Assembly (NCBI GenBank): GCA_038245795.1
Contig: JBBRSC010000001.1
Span: forward strand, 1 to 38,060
Length of the DNA stretch: 38,060 bases
Reading direction: 5' to 3'
Origin: JBBRSC01 sp038245795
Lineage (GTDB): Bacteria; Actinomycetota; Acidimicrobiia; Acidimicrobiales; Microtrichaceae
The notes under the pieces were generated by a model. The model saw only the letters and a list, made by a program, of their open reading frames with translations. It was not told where the DNA came from and ran no database searches. The translations under genes and the position numbers were made by a program. Positions within the stretch are counted from its first letter, which is position 1. Each line of letters opens with the position of its first letter. Positions 7,343-16,063 of the stretch are shown here, in pieces.

Positions 7343-8176
7343 ATGACAGCCACCGATGAGGTCATCGACCTCGCTCAACACGCGCCAGCGACCCGCTCGG
7401 GCATTCGACTCCGCGAGCTCACCAAGTCGTTCACGGTCAAGCGATCGGTCATTCGAGCGCTCGACAACGTGAGCTTCGACGCACCGGAGGGCGCCTTCGT
7501 CGCATTGCTGGGTCCCTCAGGTTGCGGCAAGTCGACCATCCTCCGCATCCTCGCTGATTTGGAACAACCGACATCGGGTACGGCCCAGGTCCATGGCGAG
7601 GCGCCCGGAGAGATCCGCAAACGTCATCACCTCGGCATCGCCTTCCAAGACGCAGCCCTGTTGCCGTGGCGATCCGTGGTCTCGAACATCAAATTGCCGT
7701 TGCAGGTGTCGGGCGTCAAGGTCGGCGATGAGGCCATCGCCGACCTGATCCGCCTTGTCGGATTGGAGGGGTTCGAACAAGCGAGACCCGGTCAGCTCTC
7801 GGGCGGTATGCGCCAGCGGGTTGCGATTGCGCGTGCCCTGGTGGTCGACCCCAAGGTGCTGCTCCTCGATGAGCCCTTCGGTGCACTCGACGAAATGACC
7901 CGCCAACGCCTCAACCTCGAACTGCAACGTATCTGGACCGAGCGTTCAGCCACCACGCTGCTCGTCACGCACTCCATTTCCGAGGCCGTTTTCTTGGCCG
8001 ACGTGGTTGCCGTCATGTCAGCTCGACCGGGGCGAATTGTCTCGACCGTGAAGATCGAGCTGCCCCGGCCACGCACCCCGGACATGATGCGTAGCCCCGA
8101 GTTCCACGCCTACTGCGACCAGTTCAGCGACCTCTTGTTCTCGGGCGGAGTTGCGCCGAGCGGAGATGACACATGA
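7343..8176 (+). CDS. ABC transporter ATP-binding protein (SsuB/TauB/NrtD type)
   Basis: A 277-aa cytoplasmic ATPase energising uptake of the ligand bound by the lipoprotein at 6056. Walker A GPSGCGKST (residues 57-65), Q-loop in FQDAALLPW, signature LSGGMRQRVAIARAL, Walker B VLLLDEPFGALD and switch His in LVTHSISEA are all intact. The sequence around LLPWRSVVSNIKLPL is typical of the nitrate/sulfonate/taurine/pyrimidine ATPase group. The ATG at 7343 is preferred because GGGGAG lies 10 bp upstream; a GTG at 7310 would add 11 residues. The end overlaps the first permease gene by ATGA. Confidence 0.92.
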   Translation: MTATDEVIDLAQHAPATRSGIRLRELTKSFTVKRSVIRALDNVSFDAPEGAFVALLGPSGCGKSTILRILADLEQPTSGTAQVHGEAPGEIRKRHHLGIAFQDAALLPWRSVVSNIKLPLQVSGVKVGDEAIADLIRLVGLEGFEQARPGQLSGGMRQRVAIARALVVDPKVLLLDEPFGALDEMTRQRLNLELQRIWTERSATTLLVTHSISEAVFLADVVAVMSARPGRIVSTVKIELPRPRTPDMMRSPEFHAYCDQFSDLLFSGGVAPSGDDT

Positions 8177-9000
8177 CGGCCATTGCCGCTCCCCGAGAGC
8201 TGCTGGCGAAGACGCCGATGGGCGAACGCGTCGGCGGCGCGGCGCGGCGTGCGATCCCTGGCTTCATGGGGTTCGCGGCACTCCTGATCGTGTGGGAAAT
8301 CGGCGGACGCATCGTCAGCTCCGGTCGCCGCATCCCGTTGGTCCCTCCGTTCAGCTCGGTGATGAGAGCGATCATCGACGATGGCTGGACCTATTACCGC
8401 CCCAACATCGGCACGACCCTCGGCTACGCGGCCGACGGGTGGTTGTGGGGCAACCTTCTGGCGATCGTGGCCGCTGGCGTGGTGCTGTTGATTCCGCGCC
8501 TGGAGCTGGTGATCATCCAGATCGGCGTGACGACGTACTGCCTGCCACTGGTGGCGGCCGCGCCATTGATCTTCCTCGTGTACACCGGCTCTACGCCGTA
8601 CCGGATCATCACCGTGCTGTTCGTGTTCTTCACCACGCTCGTCTTGACGCTCGCGGGACTGCGCGGAGCTGATCCCACGAGTCTGGACGTCGTCTGCGCG
8701 TATGGCGGTGGTCGCATTGAGGGGCTCCGGCGAGTCCGTCTCATCTCGGCGCTGCCGTCGATTTTTGCGGGCCTCAAGATTGCGGGCCCAGCGGCAGTCC
8801 TGGGGGCGGTGTTGGCCGAATTCTTCCAGCCCGCTGACAGCGGCCTCGGCGTTGGAATCATCCGAAGTCAACAACAACTCCAGGTCGAGCGCACGTGGGG
8901 GATCGCCATCGTGTCGACCCTGATCGGCGCCGCGGCGTACTTGCTCGTCGGTCTGGTTGCCCGGTTCGCCACACCATGGGCGCCGAAAGTGGAGATCTGA
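8173..9000 (+). CDS. ABC transporter permease 1
   Basis: A 275-aa integral membrane protein with about six hydrophobic segments. The cytoplasmic EAA loop that contacts the ATPase is visible around residues 177-200 (CAYGGGRIEGLRRVRLISAL). It belongs to the binding-protein-dependent permease family seen with SsuC/TauC-type importers. It is coupled to the ATPase gene by ATGA and to the second permease by a 1-bp gap. It is clearly related to the second permease but diverged, which suggests a heterodimeric pore. Confidence 0.9.
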   Translation: MTAIAAPRELLAKTPMGERVGGAARRAIPGFMGFAALLIVWEIGGRIVSSGRRIPLVPPFSSVMRAIIDDGWTYYRPNIGTTLGYAADGWLWGNLLAIVAAGVVLLIPRLELVIIQIGVTTYCLPLVAAAPLIFLVYTGSTPYRIITVLFVFFTTLVLTLAGLRGADPTSLDVVCAYGGGRIEGLRRVRLISALPSIFAGLKIAGPAAVLGAVLAEFFQPADSGLGVGIIRSQQQLQVERTWGIAIVSTLIGAAAYLLVGLVARFATPWAPKVEI

Positions 9001-9001
9001 G

Positions 9002-9880
9002 ATGGCAGTCGTTCAGCTTCCCGCCGCGGTATCGGTCCTGCCCGATGCCCGCTCGAGTACCGGTGCGCTCAGCGCCGTGATACGACGGGTCGGCGTCACC
9101 CTCGGACGGGCCGTGATCGCTCTGACACTCGTGTTGGCCCTCTGGCAGGTCTTGGTGTGGAGCTGGGGTGAAGAGTTGGTCTTCTCGACTCGCGGCCCGT
9201 TGGACGTGTGGCGGTTCTGGATCGACAGTGCCAACGCGACAATCCGCGCCGACATCATCTCGAACCTCTGGATCACGCTGGGCCATGCTGGGCTGGGACT
9301 GCTGGCGGGCACGGTAGGAGCACTCCTCATCTCGTTCCTGTTCAGCTTGTTCAAGCCACTCGAGCAGAGCCTCATGCCGGTCGCCATGGTGATGCGATCG
9401 GTACCGCTCGTCGCCATGGCACCGCTCATCAGCTTGGTGTTCGGCCGGGACATTCTCACTGTCGCCATCGTCGGAGCGATCGTCACGTTCTTCCCCACAC
9501 TCGTCAACGTCAACATGGGGTTACGGATGGCACCCCAGCAGTCGGTCGACCTCATCAAGGCGTACGGCGGAGGACGGCTCTATACGTTGTTCCGCATCCA
9601 GTTTCCGTTCGCGCTGCCGGCGCTCTTCGCGGCCCTCCGTGCCACAGCACCCCTCGCCATCACTGGTGCAATGTTGGCGGAATTCTTCCTGGTCGGCAAT
9701 GGTCTCGGGCACTCGATCAACGTGGCCCGTAACGAGTTCGACTACACCTCGATGTGGGCACAGGCAGCGATCGCCACGCTCGCTGCGGTGCTCATCTACG
9801 CCATCTCGGTGGGTATCGAAGGGTCGGTCCTCGCACGATTCGCTCCCGACCGGGTGGCCGCGGCAAAGGCAAAGGCGTGA
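9002..9880 (+). CDS. ABC transporter permease 2
   Basis: A 292-aa membrane protein of the same family as its upstream neighbour, again with a YGGGR-containing EAA loop (KAYGGGRLYTLFRIQFPFALP) and about six membrane segments. The ATG at 9002 is selected because it follows the previous stop by one base and has GGAG within that gene's end; the open frame reaches back to 8957 inside the first permease. Its stop overlaps the GTG start of the adenosine-deaminase-family gene (GTGA at 9877-9880), tying transport and deamination to the same transcript. Confidence 0.9.
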   Translation: MAVVQLPAAVSVLPDARSSTGALSAVIRRVGVTLGRAVIALTLVLALWQVLVWSWGEELVFSTRGPLDVWRFWIDSANATIRADIISNLWITLGHAGLGLLAGTVGALLISFLFSLFKPLEQSLMPVAMVMRSVPLVAMAPLISLVFGRDILTVAIVGAIVTFFPTLVNVNMGLRMAPQQSVDLIKAYGGGRLYTLFRIQFPFALPALFAALRATAPLAITGAMLAEFFLVGNGLGHSINVARNEFDYTSMWAQAAIATLAAVLIYAISVGIEGSVLARFAPDRVAAAKAKA

Positions 9881-10875
9881 CGATCAGCACCGGTCGAGAT
9901 CTGTTCGCGCTCCCCAAAGGTCATCTCCATCTGCACCTCGAGGGCGGCATGCGCCCCGAGACCTTGGCCGAGTTGGCCCACGGATACGGCATGGAGGTCC
10001 CGGTCGTCAGCGGCTTTGGTTCGTTCACGGCCTTCGCCGACATGTACGTCGCGGCATGCGCCGTACTGCGCACCCCAGACGACTTGGCGCGACTGGTCGA
10101 CGAGACCGTGGCCGACGCGGCCGCGAGCGGTGCGGTGTGGTTCGAGCCGAGCTTCTACCCACCGCATCATCGAGCCACGTTCGGGTCCGATGAGGTATCA
10201 CTCGAGATCGTGCTCGACGCGTTAGCTGCGTCTGCCAAGCGTCATGGGGTGGCGTGCGGTCTGATGATGGGCACCGACCGGACCGTGGACCCCGCCGAAG
10301 CTGTGGTGCTGGCGCATCTTGCGGTCACGCATCGCGAGGCGGGGGTCGTGAGCCTGGGGCTGGCCAACGATGAGGTCATCGGCGCGCCCGAGGAGTATGT
10401 CGAAGCGTTCGAGATCGGTCGTGCTGGCGGATTGCTATCCACGCCCCACGCCGGCGAGCTGTGCGGACCCGAGTCGGTGCGCGGCGCTCTCGACACGCTC
10501 GGCGCGAATCGTCTGCAGCATGGCGTCCGGGCGATCGAGGATCCGGATCTCGTCAAGCGGCTCGCGGATGAAGGGGTCTGTTGCGACGTGTGCCCCACGT
10601 CCAACGTGTTGTTGGCAGTCGTGCCGGATCTCGCGTCGCATCCGCTGCGGGCGCTGTTGGCCGCGGGGGTGCCGTGCTCGATCAACGGCGACGATCCGCT
10701 GTTGTTCGGGCCGGGACTGCTGGAGGAGTACGAATTGTGCCGAACCGACCTCGGGCTGAGCGACGAAGACTTCGCCATGGTGGCCCGGGCATCGCTGACC
10801 CACTCCGGAGCGCCGTCCGATGTCGTGACCAAGGGACTCGCCCGCGTCGACGCTTGGATCGCCGCACCAGCCTGA
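9877..10875 (+). CDS. Adenosine/adenine deaminase-family amidohydrolase
   Basis: A 332-aa cytoplasmic zinc hydrolase. All catalytic landmarks of the ADA family are visible: HxH in GHLHLHLEGGM, the HAGE motif (STPHAGELCG), the later histidine in RLQHGVRA, and the paired Asp in SINGDDP. It would hydrolytically remove an exocyclic amino group from adenine, adenosine or a related ring. Which of these cannot be told, since adenine deaminases, adenosine deaminases and aminofutalosine deaminases share this fold. The GTG start overlaps the permease stop by four bases, so it is the last gene of the transport operon, strong evidence that the imported compound or an early product carries an aminopurine-like amine. 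Confidence 0.85.
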   Translation: MTISTGRDLFALPKGHLHLHLEGGMRPETLAELAHGYGMEVPVVSGFGSFTAFADMYVAACAVLRTPDDLARLVDETVADAAASGAVWFEPSFYPPHHRATFGSDEVSLEIVLDALAASAKRHGVACGLMMGTDRTVDPAEAVVLAHLAVTHREAGVVSLGLANDEVIGAPEEYVEAFEIGRAGGLLSTPHAGELCGPESVRGALDTLGANRLQHGVRAIEDPDLVKRLADEGVCCDVCPTSNVLLAVVPDLASHPLRALLAAGVPCSINGDDPLLFGPGLLEEYELCRTDLGLSDEDFAMVARASLTHSGAPSDVVTKGLARVDAWIAAPA

Positions 10876-10887
10876 GCCTCACCCGCG

Positions 10888-12267
10888 TCACTCCAACATT
10901 TCATTCAGGAGCGCATTGGCTCGGCGGGCGAGTTCGCGTTCGTCCTCGCGAACCAGCCGGCCCTCGCGCACCACGATCTCGCCGCCACACACCACCGTGT
11001 GGGCTCGATCCGACAACCCCGCCAACACCAATCCGATGAGGGGATCGTGCTGGCCGACCCGGTCGACCGTTCCAAGATCCCAACAGGAGATGTCGGCCGC
11101 CGCACCTACCTCGATGCGACCCAGTTCGAGCCGGCCGAGACATCCTGCCGACCCACGTGTGGCCATGGCCAACAGCTCACGCGCCGTCGGCCAACGGTCT
11201 GGATCCGGCTCACCGAAACGATGCGCGAGTGCTGCCAGACGAAGGTCGCCGAGCAGGTTGGCGCCATCGTTGCTGGCCGAGCCCGTGGTGCCGAAGCCGA
11301 CGTTGACGCCCGCCTCAAGAAACTCCCGTAACGGCGCGCATCCCCATCCCATCCGTAGATCCGGAGCCGGAAGGTGCGCCACCGATACCCCCGCCGCGGC
11401 CAATTGGGGGATCTCGTCGGCCGGAATGTCGACCACGTGCGCCACCCATGTCGCATCGTGAGCCCAACCGTGTCGAACCAGGAACTCCCACGGCGTGCAG
11501 CCGTAGCGCTCCTTGGCGAACGCCGTGTCGACCACCTCGTACAGATGCGTGTGCAGCCGCACCCCGGCGTACAACTCGGCCAGCCCGGCAAATGCCTCGA
11601 ACAGATCCGGGCCATCGACGTGCACCCCACACGGCGAAAGATCCACGCGAATCTGCGCACCCCGCCGCGGATCATGGAACTCCTCGATCAGCGCGCTGGC
11701 ATGGCGAAGGACCTCGCCGTGGTCCTGCACCAATCGCGGGTCCGCCGAGCCACCCTGCTCCCGGCCCAAGGTCAGCGTGCCGCGACCAGCGTGAAGCCGC
11801 GAACCAACCCGACGCGCCGCTCCGATCGTGGCTTCGATCAGCGGCTGCGTCGGCCCCGCATGATGCAGATAGTGCTGGTCGGCGGTGGTGGTCACCCCGC
11901 CCAGTAGCGACTCGGCCAACCCACATGCTGCCAGCGCCCCGATCAGCTCTGGCCCGAGCCGACCCGATTCCCACCAGTCGACACACCGCGCACCCAAGCC
12001 TGCGAGCCACGGTCCGATGAGCGCTCGTTCCAGCTCCGGAATGGCCCGAAGCCCCACCTGGTAGAGATGCTGATGGGCGTTGATCAACCCCGGCAGCACC
12101 AACAACTCCGACGCGTCGATGACCACGGCCCCCGTCGGTACGTCGAGTCCATCGCCGATCGAGGTGATCCAGCCATCCACGCAGTGGACGTCGACGTCCC
12201 GGAGCTCTCGGTCAGTTTCGTCGAAGGTAGCGAGATGGGCGATGTTGCGGAGCACCAGGTTCGTCAT
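10888..12267 (-). CDS. 8-oxoguanine deaminase-like amidohydrolase with altered metal site
   Basis: A 459-aa protein of the TRZ/ATZ / 8-oxoguanine deaminase group: PGLINAHQHLYQ with HxH (H65/H67), RLHTHLYE (H241, E244), VAH (H277), and a long SASNDGANLL segment. In active relatives the motif before SASND contains the conserved Asp (G-V-D-G-SAS); here it reads G-T-T-G-SAS, with Thr328 (codon 11284-11286) in place of the Asp that binds the metal and activates water. The second His of the usual HCVH is also Asp (HVVD). Either the enzyme uses a different mechanism or has lost deaminase activity, perhaps for a binding or regulatory role; the rest of the gene is open and intact. The ATG at 12267 is chosen because upstream extension would overlap the divergent operon. 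It converges with the ADA-family gene (12-bp gap). Confidence 0.8.
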   Translation of the reverse strand: MTNLVLRNIAHLATFDETDRELRDVDVHCVDGWITSIGDGLDVPTGAVVIDASELLVLPGLINAHQHLYQVGLRAIPELERALIGPWLAGLGARCVDWWESGRLGPELIGALAACGLAESLLGGVTTTADQHYLHHAGPTQPLIEATIGAARRVGSRLHAGRGTLTLGREQGGSADPRLVQDHGEVLRHASALIEEFHDPRRGAQIRVDLSPCGVHVDGPDLFEAFAGLAELYAGVRLHTHLYEVVDTAFAKERYGCTPWEFLVRHGWAHDATWVAHVVDIPADEIPQLAAAGVSVAHLPAPDLRMGWGCAPLREFLEAGVNVGFGTTGSASNDGANLLGDLRLAALAHRFGEPDPDRWPTARELLAMATRGSAGCLGRLELGRIEVGAAADISCWDLGTVDRVGQHDPLIGLVLAGLSDRAHTVVCGGEIVVREGRLVREDERELARRANALLNEMLE

Positions 12268-12299
12268 CGGACCATCATCGGCCCGTTGTGTTGCCGCCG

Positions 12300-12336
12300 C
12301 GTGAACAGTGCCGCGTTTACCTGACAGTTTGTTGAA
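12300..12336 (-). promoter_or_regulatory. Composite operator, copy C (between divergent amidohydrolase and molybdenum hydroxylase operon)
   Basis: Read on the - strand: TTCAACAAACTGTCAGG (12336-12320, 15 of 17 matches to the local consensus), 13 bp, then GTTCACG (12306-12300). It lies in the 90-bp gap between the - strand amidohydrolase (start 12267) and the + strand FAD-subunit gene (start 12358), so it can control both directions. Confidence 0.62.
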
Positions 12337-12350
12337 GTTGGGCGTAACTT
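12321..12350 (+). promoter_or_regulatory. Promoter of the molybdenum hydroxylase operon
   Basis: -35 CTGACA (12321-12326), 18-bp spacer, -10 TAACTT (12345-12350), then 7 bases to the GTG start at 12358. There is no Shine-Dalgarno, so a leaderless mRNA is likely. The -35 lies inside operator copy C, which fits repression. Confidence 0.5.
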
Positions 12351-12357
12351 CGCGCCT

Positions 12358-13191
12358 GTGAAGCCACCCCCCTTCGCCTACTGCGACCCCGAGACCGTCG
12401 CCGACGTGTGCGACTTGCTGACCGAATGGGTCGACGACGCTGCGCTGCTGGCGGGGGGGCAGAGCCTCATCCCGTTGCTCAACCTGCGACTCGCCCGCCC
12501 CGGCCTGGTGATCGATCTCGGCCGGGTCGCCGGCCTCGACACGATTGAGCACCTCGCCACGGCACCCAACCACGCGGTCGTGCGATGTGGCGCTGGCGTC
12601 GGCGTCACTGCGTTGGCCACAGCGCATCCGGGCGCAGGAGTGGCCGAAGCCATCCACTGGATCGGCCATCCCCAGATCCGTGCTCGCACCACCGTCGGCG
12701 GCACCATCGCCCACGCCGACTCTGCCGCCGAACTCCCCGCCGTTTTGATGGCACTCGACGGTTCAGTCACTCTCCGCTCCGCCACATCGGAGCGGACCGT
12801 GATGGCGCAGGACTGGTTCGACGGGCCCTTTTCCACAACACGCGAGCCCGAGGAATTCATCGTGTCAGTCGATGTGCCGGTGCCCGATGGACCATCGTGG
12901 TGGGGGGAGGTGGCACGACGCCGCGGCGACTTCGCGTTGGTCGGAATGTTCGTGGCCCGCGATCGCGACACGTGGCGCGTTGCCCTCTCGGGCGTGGGAC
13001 CCACACCGGTCCGGGCATCCGGATGTGAGGGCGCGTTGGCGGGCGGCACGCTCGACGAGGCTTGCGCTGCCTTGGACCTCGATCTGGACCCGCCCGACGA
13101 TCTGCACGCCGGATCGAACCACCGTCGGTCGATTGCCCGTCAGTTGCTCCGCCGAGCGATGAGCGAACTCACCCCGGCGGTCGCGGCATGA
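12358..13191 (+). CDS. Molybdenum hydroxylase FAD-binding (medium) subunit
   Basis: A 277-aa subunit of the CoxM/XdhB type. The FAD pyrophosphate motif AGGQSLIPLLNLRLA is at residues 36-50, and TTVGGTIAHADSAAELP around 120 is the second flavin-binding stretch. It transfers electrons from the [2Fe-2S] clusters to the final acceptor (NAD+ or a quinone). It is first in a tightly coupled operon with the iron-sulfur and Mo subunits (ATGA and GTGA overlaps). The GTG start sits 7 bases after a -10 box with no ribosome-binding site. Confidence 0.9.
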   Translation: MKPPPFAYCDPETVADVCDLLTEWVDDAALLAGGQSLIPLLNLRLARPGLVIDLGRVAGLDTIEHLATAPNHAVVRCGAGVGVTALATAHPGAGVAEAIHWIGHPQIRARTTVGGTIAHADSAAELPAVLMALDGSVTLRSATSERTVMAQDWFDGPFSTTREPEEFIVSVDVPVPDGPSWWGEVARRRGDFALVGMFVARDRDTWRVALSGVGPTPVRASGCEGALAGGTLDEACAALDLDLDPPDDLHAGSNHRRSIARQLLRRAMSELTPAVAA

Positions 13192-13700
13192 CGGCCATCA
13201 CCCCGGCGACCGATACCCGCGACACGACGTTCGTCCTCAATGGCACCGAGACCACGTTGAGGGTTCGACCGCGGACCCTGCTCAGCGACGCGCTCCGACA
13301 CGATGCCAGAGTTCACGGAACCCACGTCGGATGCGAACAGGGCGCATGCGGCGCCTGCACCGTGATCGTCGACGATGTGGCCCGTCGATCGTGTCTGACC
13401 CTGACCCCGCAGGTCCACGGGCGCATTGTCGAAACCATCGAGTCGGTGGCTGGGACCGTGGGCCTGGATCCCATCCAGCAGGCCATCCACGACGCCCACG
13501 GCCTGCAGTGCGGATTCTGCACGCCGGGCATCGTCATGTCGCTCGTTGCCGCGCGCCGAGCCGGGGCGGATCGCACGATCGCCGTCGACGAAGTGCTCGA
13601 CGGTCATCTCTGTCGATGCACCGGCTACATCAATTTGCGCGCCGCCATCGAGCTTGCGTGGAACGAACTGGAACCCAATTCCCTGGAGCCATCGTCGTGA
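13188..13700 (+). CDS. Molybdenum hydroxylase [2Fe-2S] (small) subunit
   Basis: A 170-aa protein with both clusters' ligands: the plant-ferredoxin-type set C49, C54, C57, C69 (GCEQGACGACTVI...SC) and the second set C108, C111, C142, C144 (QCGFCTPG...LCRCTGY). It relays electrons from the Mo centre to the FAD subunit. Length and motifs are standard for the CoxS/XdhC family. The ATG at 13188 overlaps the FAD-subunit stop; an open frame continues upstream but lies in that gene. Confidence 0.93.
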   Translation: MTAITPATDTRDTTFVLNGTETTLRVRPRTLLSDALRHDARVHGTHVGCEQGACGACTVIVDDVARRSCLTLTPQVHGRIVETIESVAGTVGLDPIQQAIHDAHGLQCGFCTPGIVMSLVAARRAGADRTIAVDEVLDGHLCRCTGYINLRAAIELAWNELEPNSLEPSS

Positions 13701-16063
13701 CACTGCTGGACCCGACGCATTCGGTGACCCGTCATGTCGGTGCACGCCACGAGCGACTCGAGGATCGCCCATTTCTTGTGGGCGACTCCCGCTACAGCGA
13801 CGACATTGAACTCCCGGGTCTCCTGCACGCCGCCATCATCCGGAGCCCGAGCCCGCACGGCATCGTCCGTTCCGTCGACACCAGCGAGTTGACCGTTCCC
13901 GTCGACTTGGTGCTCGGACCCGACGAGATCGCCGCAACCAGCAACCCATGTCCGATCCACTGGATCCTGCCCGAGCAGTGGCAGACCGAACGACCTCTGT
14001 ACGACGGACGTGTCCGCTTCGTGGGTGACCCCATCGGTGTCGTGGTGGCGGCTGACCGGTATCTCGCGGAGGACGCGCTCGACGAGATCTTCGTCGACAT
14101 CGAGGAGCTCCCGCCGGTGGTGGGAATCGATGCGGCGCTGGCTGACATGACGTTGCTCTACCCCGACCGGGGCACCAACGTCATGGCCCAATGGATGGCC
14201 GGAGATGATGCCGTGCACACCGACGCTGTGTTCACCGCCGCTGAGTCCTCCCTCTCGATTCCGCTACGAATCGGCCGCGTGGCCGGGGTGCCGATGGAGA
14301 TTCGAGCCATCGTCGTCGACCCCGGTCGACCTGGGCGCGACGGCCGCCCCGAGAAGCTCACCATCTGGACCTCCACACAGGCCCCGCATGCCGTCCGTGA
14401 CGCCGTGGCCGAAGTGTGTCGGATCCCACAGCACCGCATCCGGGTCATCGGGCCCGACGTCGGCGGCGGGTTCGGGGTCAAGGACCACGCCTATGAGGAC
14501 GAGTTGATGGTGGTGCTGGCAGCGCTGAAGCTGGGCCGGCCAGTGAAGTGGATCGAGGACCGATGGGAGTCGCTCACCACCACCACCCAGGCTCGCGATG
14601 AGCAGTACACCATCGACATCGCCTACGACCGTGACGGCACCCTTCGCGGGATCCGCCTCGACGCCGTACGCGATGCGGGCGCCTACTTCTCGATCTTCGG
14701 CGCCGGTCCGCTGTTCGCCATGACCGGCACGCTCGGCGGCCCGTACCGGTGGGACGCGGTGTCATCGCATGCCCGCGCCGTGGCATCAACTACCTGTCCC
14801 AATCACAGCTACCGAGGATTCGGCCAGACGCAGGCCACCTTCGTCCGGGAATTGGCCGTCGACGCAGTAGCGGCCGAGCTCGGGATGGACCCGATCGAGC
14901 TGCGACTCAAGAACTGCATCACCCCCGACGAACAGCCGTACCAATTGCGTACCGGACCGATGAAATACGACGACGGCGACTACCCGACGTCGCTCCGGAT
15001 GGCCCGCGCAATGGCTGACGCGTGGCCACCGGTGCCCGACGATGGCCGCCGCTGGGGAACCGCCACGTCGATCTATGTGCAACAGGCTGGCGTTGGGCCA
15101 TCGCAGGGCAACCCTCACGTCGGACTCCAGATCGGCTCCTGGGAATCAACGACGTTGCGCATGGAACGCGACGGCACCGTCCGGGCTTATGTCGGCGTGT
15201 CGTCGCATGGACAAGGCCACGCCACCACGTTCGCCCAACTCATCGCTGATCGATTGGGATGCGAACCGGAACAGGTCGAGGTGATCCATTCCGATACCGA
15301 CGTGACCCCCTACTCCGCCTACGGCACGGCGGCGTCGCGTTCCATCGCGGTCGGCGGTGGCTCGGCGGTACTGGCGGCAGAACAGTTGGCGGCGAGGTTG
15401 TGCGCCATTGCCGCTGAAATCCTCGAGGCGTCGCCCGACGACATCGTGCTCGACTCGGGTACCGCGTCGGTTGTGGGAACACCAGCTCGATCGCTCGACC
15501 TCGCCGAGGTCGCCAATCGAGCATGGCAGGGCTGGGCGCTCCCCGCGGGCTACGACGCCGGACTGGTCGAGCATGCCGTGTACGAGCCGCCCGAGTTCAC
15601 GTGGAGCTACGCCACGCATAGCTGTCGGGTGGCCGTGGACCCCGAGACCGGCTTGGTCGAAATCGACCGGTACGCCGTCGTGATGGACTGCGGCACTGTC
15701 GTCAATCCCACGATCGTCGAGGGCCAAATCCACGGCGGCGTCGCCCAAGGCCTCGGCCCCGCGTTGTGCGAGGAAGTTGTGGTCGACGAAACCGGCCAGC
15801 CTCGTACAACCACGTTGCTCGACTATCTCGTCCCCACCAGTTCGCTGATGCCGAACATCGAGATCGCCTTCCAGGTGACACCGTCGCCTCATACCCCCGG
15901 CGGCATGAAAGGCATGGGCGAAGGTGGCACGAACGGCGGCTTCAGTTGTGTCGTGAACGCCGTGCGCGCCGCGCTTCCGGAAGCCGCACACCGACTCACG
16001 CAGACCCCATTCACCCCGGCGCGCGTGTGGAGCGCGCTCCATCCCGACCAGGAGACACCATGA
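13697..16063 (+). CDS. Molybdenum hydroxylase large (molybdopterin) subunit, xanthine dehydrogenase-like
   Basis: A 788-aa catalytic subunit. Visible family motifs are VGDPIGVVVA near residue 115, GPDVGGGFGVKDHAYEDE around 255 (molybdopterin binding), YRGFGQTQATFV around 370 (resembling the xanthine dehydrogenase FRGFGxPQ rather than the CO-dehydrogenase active-site loop), and GMKGMGEGG with the catalytic Glu near residue 742. It hydroxylates an aromatic heterocycle with water as oxygen source. The GTG start overlaps the iron-sulfur subunit stop. Together with the partial subunit at the left edge, the island holds two different Mo hydroxylases, suggesting two ring positions are oxidised. The substrate is inferred only as purine-like. 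Confidence 0.9.
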   Translation: MTLLDPTHSVTRHVGARHERLEDRPFLVGDSRYSDDIELPGLLHAAIIRSPSPHGIVRSVDTSELTVPVDLVLGPDEIAATSNPCPIHWILPEQWQTERPLYDGRVRFVGDPIGVVVAADRYLAEDALDEIFVDIEELPPVVGIDAALADMTLLYPDRGTNVMAQWMAGDDAVHTDAVFTAAESSLSIPLRIGRVAGVPMEIRAIVVDPGRPGRDGRPEKLTIWTSTQAPHAVRDAVAEVCRIPQHRIRVIGPDVGGGFGVKDHAYEDELMVVLAALKLGRPVKWIEDRWESLTTTTQARDEQYTIDIAYDRDGTLRGIRLDAVRDAGAYFSIFGAGPLFAMTGTLGGPYRWDAVSSHARAVASTTCPNHSYRGFGQTQATFVRELAVDAVAAELGMDPIELRLKNCITPDEQPYQLRTGPMKYDDGDYPTSLRMARAMADAWPPVPDDGRRWGTATSIYVQQAGVGPSQGNPHVGLQIGSWESTTLRMERDGTVRAYVGVSSHGQGHATTFAQLIADRLGCEPEQVEVIHSDTDVTPYSAYGTAASRSIAVGGGSAVLAAEQLAARLCAIAAEILEASPDDIVLDSGTASVVGTPARSLDLAEVANRAWQGWALPAGYDAGLVEHAVYEPPEFTWSYATHSCRVAVDPETGLVEIDRYAVVMDCGTVVNPTIVEGQIHGGVAQGLGPALCEEVVVDETGQPRTTTLLDYLVPTSSLMPNIEIAFQVTPSPHTPGGMKGMGEGGTNGGFSCVVNAVRAALPEAAHRLTQTPFTPARVWSALHPDQETP

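Noticed and set aside
12268..12714. N-terminal extension of the - strand amidohydrolase
   Set aside because: It would run through the operator and into the divergent FAD-subunit gene; the family's first strand begins right after the ATG at 12267.
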